A stretch of 5,548 bases of DNA from Betaproteobacteria bacterium (GTDB lineage Bacteria; Pseudomonadota; Gammaproteobacteria; Burkholderiales; SG8-39), in assembly GCA_029865405.1 (NCBI GenBank), contig JAOUGZ010000211.1, forward strand, positions 1 through 5,548. The letters run 5' to 3'. A program made the translations under genes and the position numbers. Below are positions 4,896 through 5,548 of this stretch, piece after piece. The notes beneath the pieces were generated by a model. It ran no database searches, was not told where the DNA came from, and saw nothing but the letters and a program-made list of their open reading frames with translations. Every line of letters begins with the position of its first letter. Position 1 is the stretch's first letter.

Positions 4896-5548
4896 ATGCC
4901 CCGAATCGCTTCAACGTTGGCCGAGCGCCGGGGCTTACCGCCCGCGCAATCCGCGGGCAAGCCCGCTGTACCACTGCGTCGCGCGCCATGCCGAGGAACT
5001 GCGCGCCGCCGGCCGGCTCGAGCGTTCGGTCGAGGCGAGGACGATCGACCGCTTCGTTGAATGCGGAGATCCGCACTTCGGCTTCGCCCGCGTCCGGTGC
5101 GACGCTTGCGGATACGACTACCTCCTGAGTTTCTCGTGTAGGGCGGCTTTCGCCGCGCGGTGCTGGATTTCCTGGTCGGGAAGGGCGCGATTTCGGACGG
5201 GTTCCGCGGCCGCATGCTCGGCTGGCGCTATAGCGGGTTTTCCGTTCACAACCGGGTGCGCGTTGCCGCCGATGACGCCGAAGGCACAAAGAAGCTCGCC
5301 GCCTACATGCTGCGCGCGCCGCTCTCACTCGCCAAGATGAGCTACGACGCGGCTTCGGGCACCGTGATCTACCGCTCGAAGATGCACCTTGGGCTCAAGC
5401 GCAACTTCCAGGTGATGCCGGGCGCCCAGTGGCTGGAGCTGCTTTGCAAGCATATTCCGGATCGCTACGAACAGCTCGTCAGGTACGTGGGCTGGTACTC
5501 GAGCCGCAGTCGCGGCGCGCGCAAGGCGAAGGGCACCGCTGGGGCGTT
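4896..5548 (+). pseudogene. IS91-family transposase, frameshifted and internally deleted, running off the window
   Basis: Three pieces of one transposase lie in order. The possible start MPRIASTLAERRGLPPA is read from ATG 4896. From about 4939 the frame shifts and gives YRPRNPRASPLYHCVARHAEEL through CGDPHFGFARVRCDACGYDY and SFSC. This is the N-terminal zinc-binding region (PF14319), with Cys codons at 5062, 5098, 5107 and 5137 but without the following CPSC pair. From 5145 a third piece, in the frame of the first, reads GFRRAVLDFLVGKGAISDGF, GWRYSGFSVHNRVRV, KKLAAYMLRAPLSLAKMSYD, GTVIYRSKMHLGLKRNFQVM and ending near YVGWYSSRSRG; this is the C-terminal half of the Y2-type transposase (PF04986). 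The codon TAC 5304-5306 lies in the region of the catalytic Tyr. The central part, including the HUH metal site, is missing at the junction near 5137-5147, and a TAG at 5139-5141 blocks the third frame. The enzyme should be inactive. In relatives the missing part is roughly 150 residues (from memory, not measured). Confidence 0.85.

Noticed and set aside
4717..5340. A 207-codon open frame starting inside the antitoxin and running into the transposase region
   Set aside because: Only the part from about 4939 to 5139 resembles the IS91 transposase. The beginning is a shadow of the antitoxin and the gap, and the end is out of frame after the deletion.

Overview
This is a high-GC window, most like a Burkholderiales-type betaproteobacterium. 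That placement is an inference from base composition and from the protein flavours; no rRNA or other lineage marker is present. The left three quarters is a tightly packed plus-strand metabolic operon. The right quarter is accessory DNA: a small toxin-antitoxin (TA) pair followed by a decayed IS91-type transposase.

Bases 3-4042 hold five co-directional genes with 0-1 bp gaps or 4 bp overlaps. In order they are the 3' end of an octopine/nopaline (opine) dehydrogenase-family gene, a 3-hydroxyacyl-CoA dehydrogenase-family gene, and a complete TRAP transporter: periplasmic binding protein (DctP), small permease (DctQ) and large permease (DctM). The start of the operon and its promoter lie upstream of the window. 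The simplest reading is import of an organic acid followed by NAD(P)-linked oxidation by the two dehydrogenases. The substrate cannot be read from the sequence. The second dehydrogenase keeps the Ser, His and Glu of the family active site but has Pro where the classical enzyme has Asn.

Bases 4043-4757 are compositionally different (for example 23 of 60 bases are G or C at 4441-4500, against 41 of 60 at 3001-3060). They encode a RelE/HigB-like toxin and an overlapping NadS/HigA-like helix-turn-helix antitoxin, toxin first. A perfect 9-bp inverted repeat with a 3-bp centre lies 8 bp upstream of the toxin ATG and fills the spacer and -10 box of a plausible sigma-70 promoter. The predicted transcription start falls at the ATG itself, so the toxin message may be leaderless. 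A second inverted repeat sits on the dctM stop codon.

Bases 4896-5548 are an IS91-family transposase remnant. The N-terminal zinc-binding part is frameshifted, the central HUH catalytic part is deleted, and the C-terminal part is in another frame and runs off the window. It is not functional as it stands. No wholly unknown system is visible. The items most worth checking are the leaderless promoter/operator of the TA pair, the Asn-to-Pro change in the dehydrogenase, and the linkage of the two dehydrogenases to the TRAP transporter.
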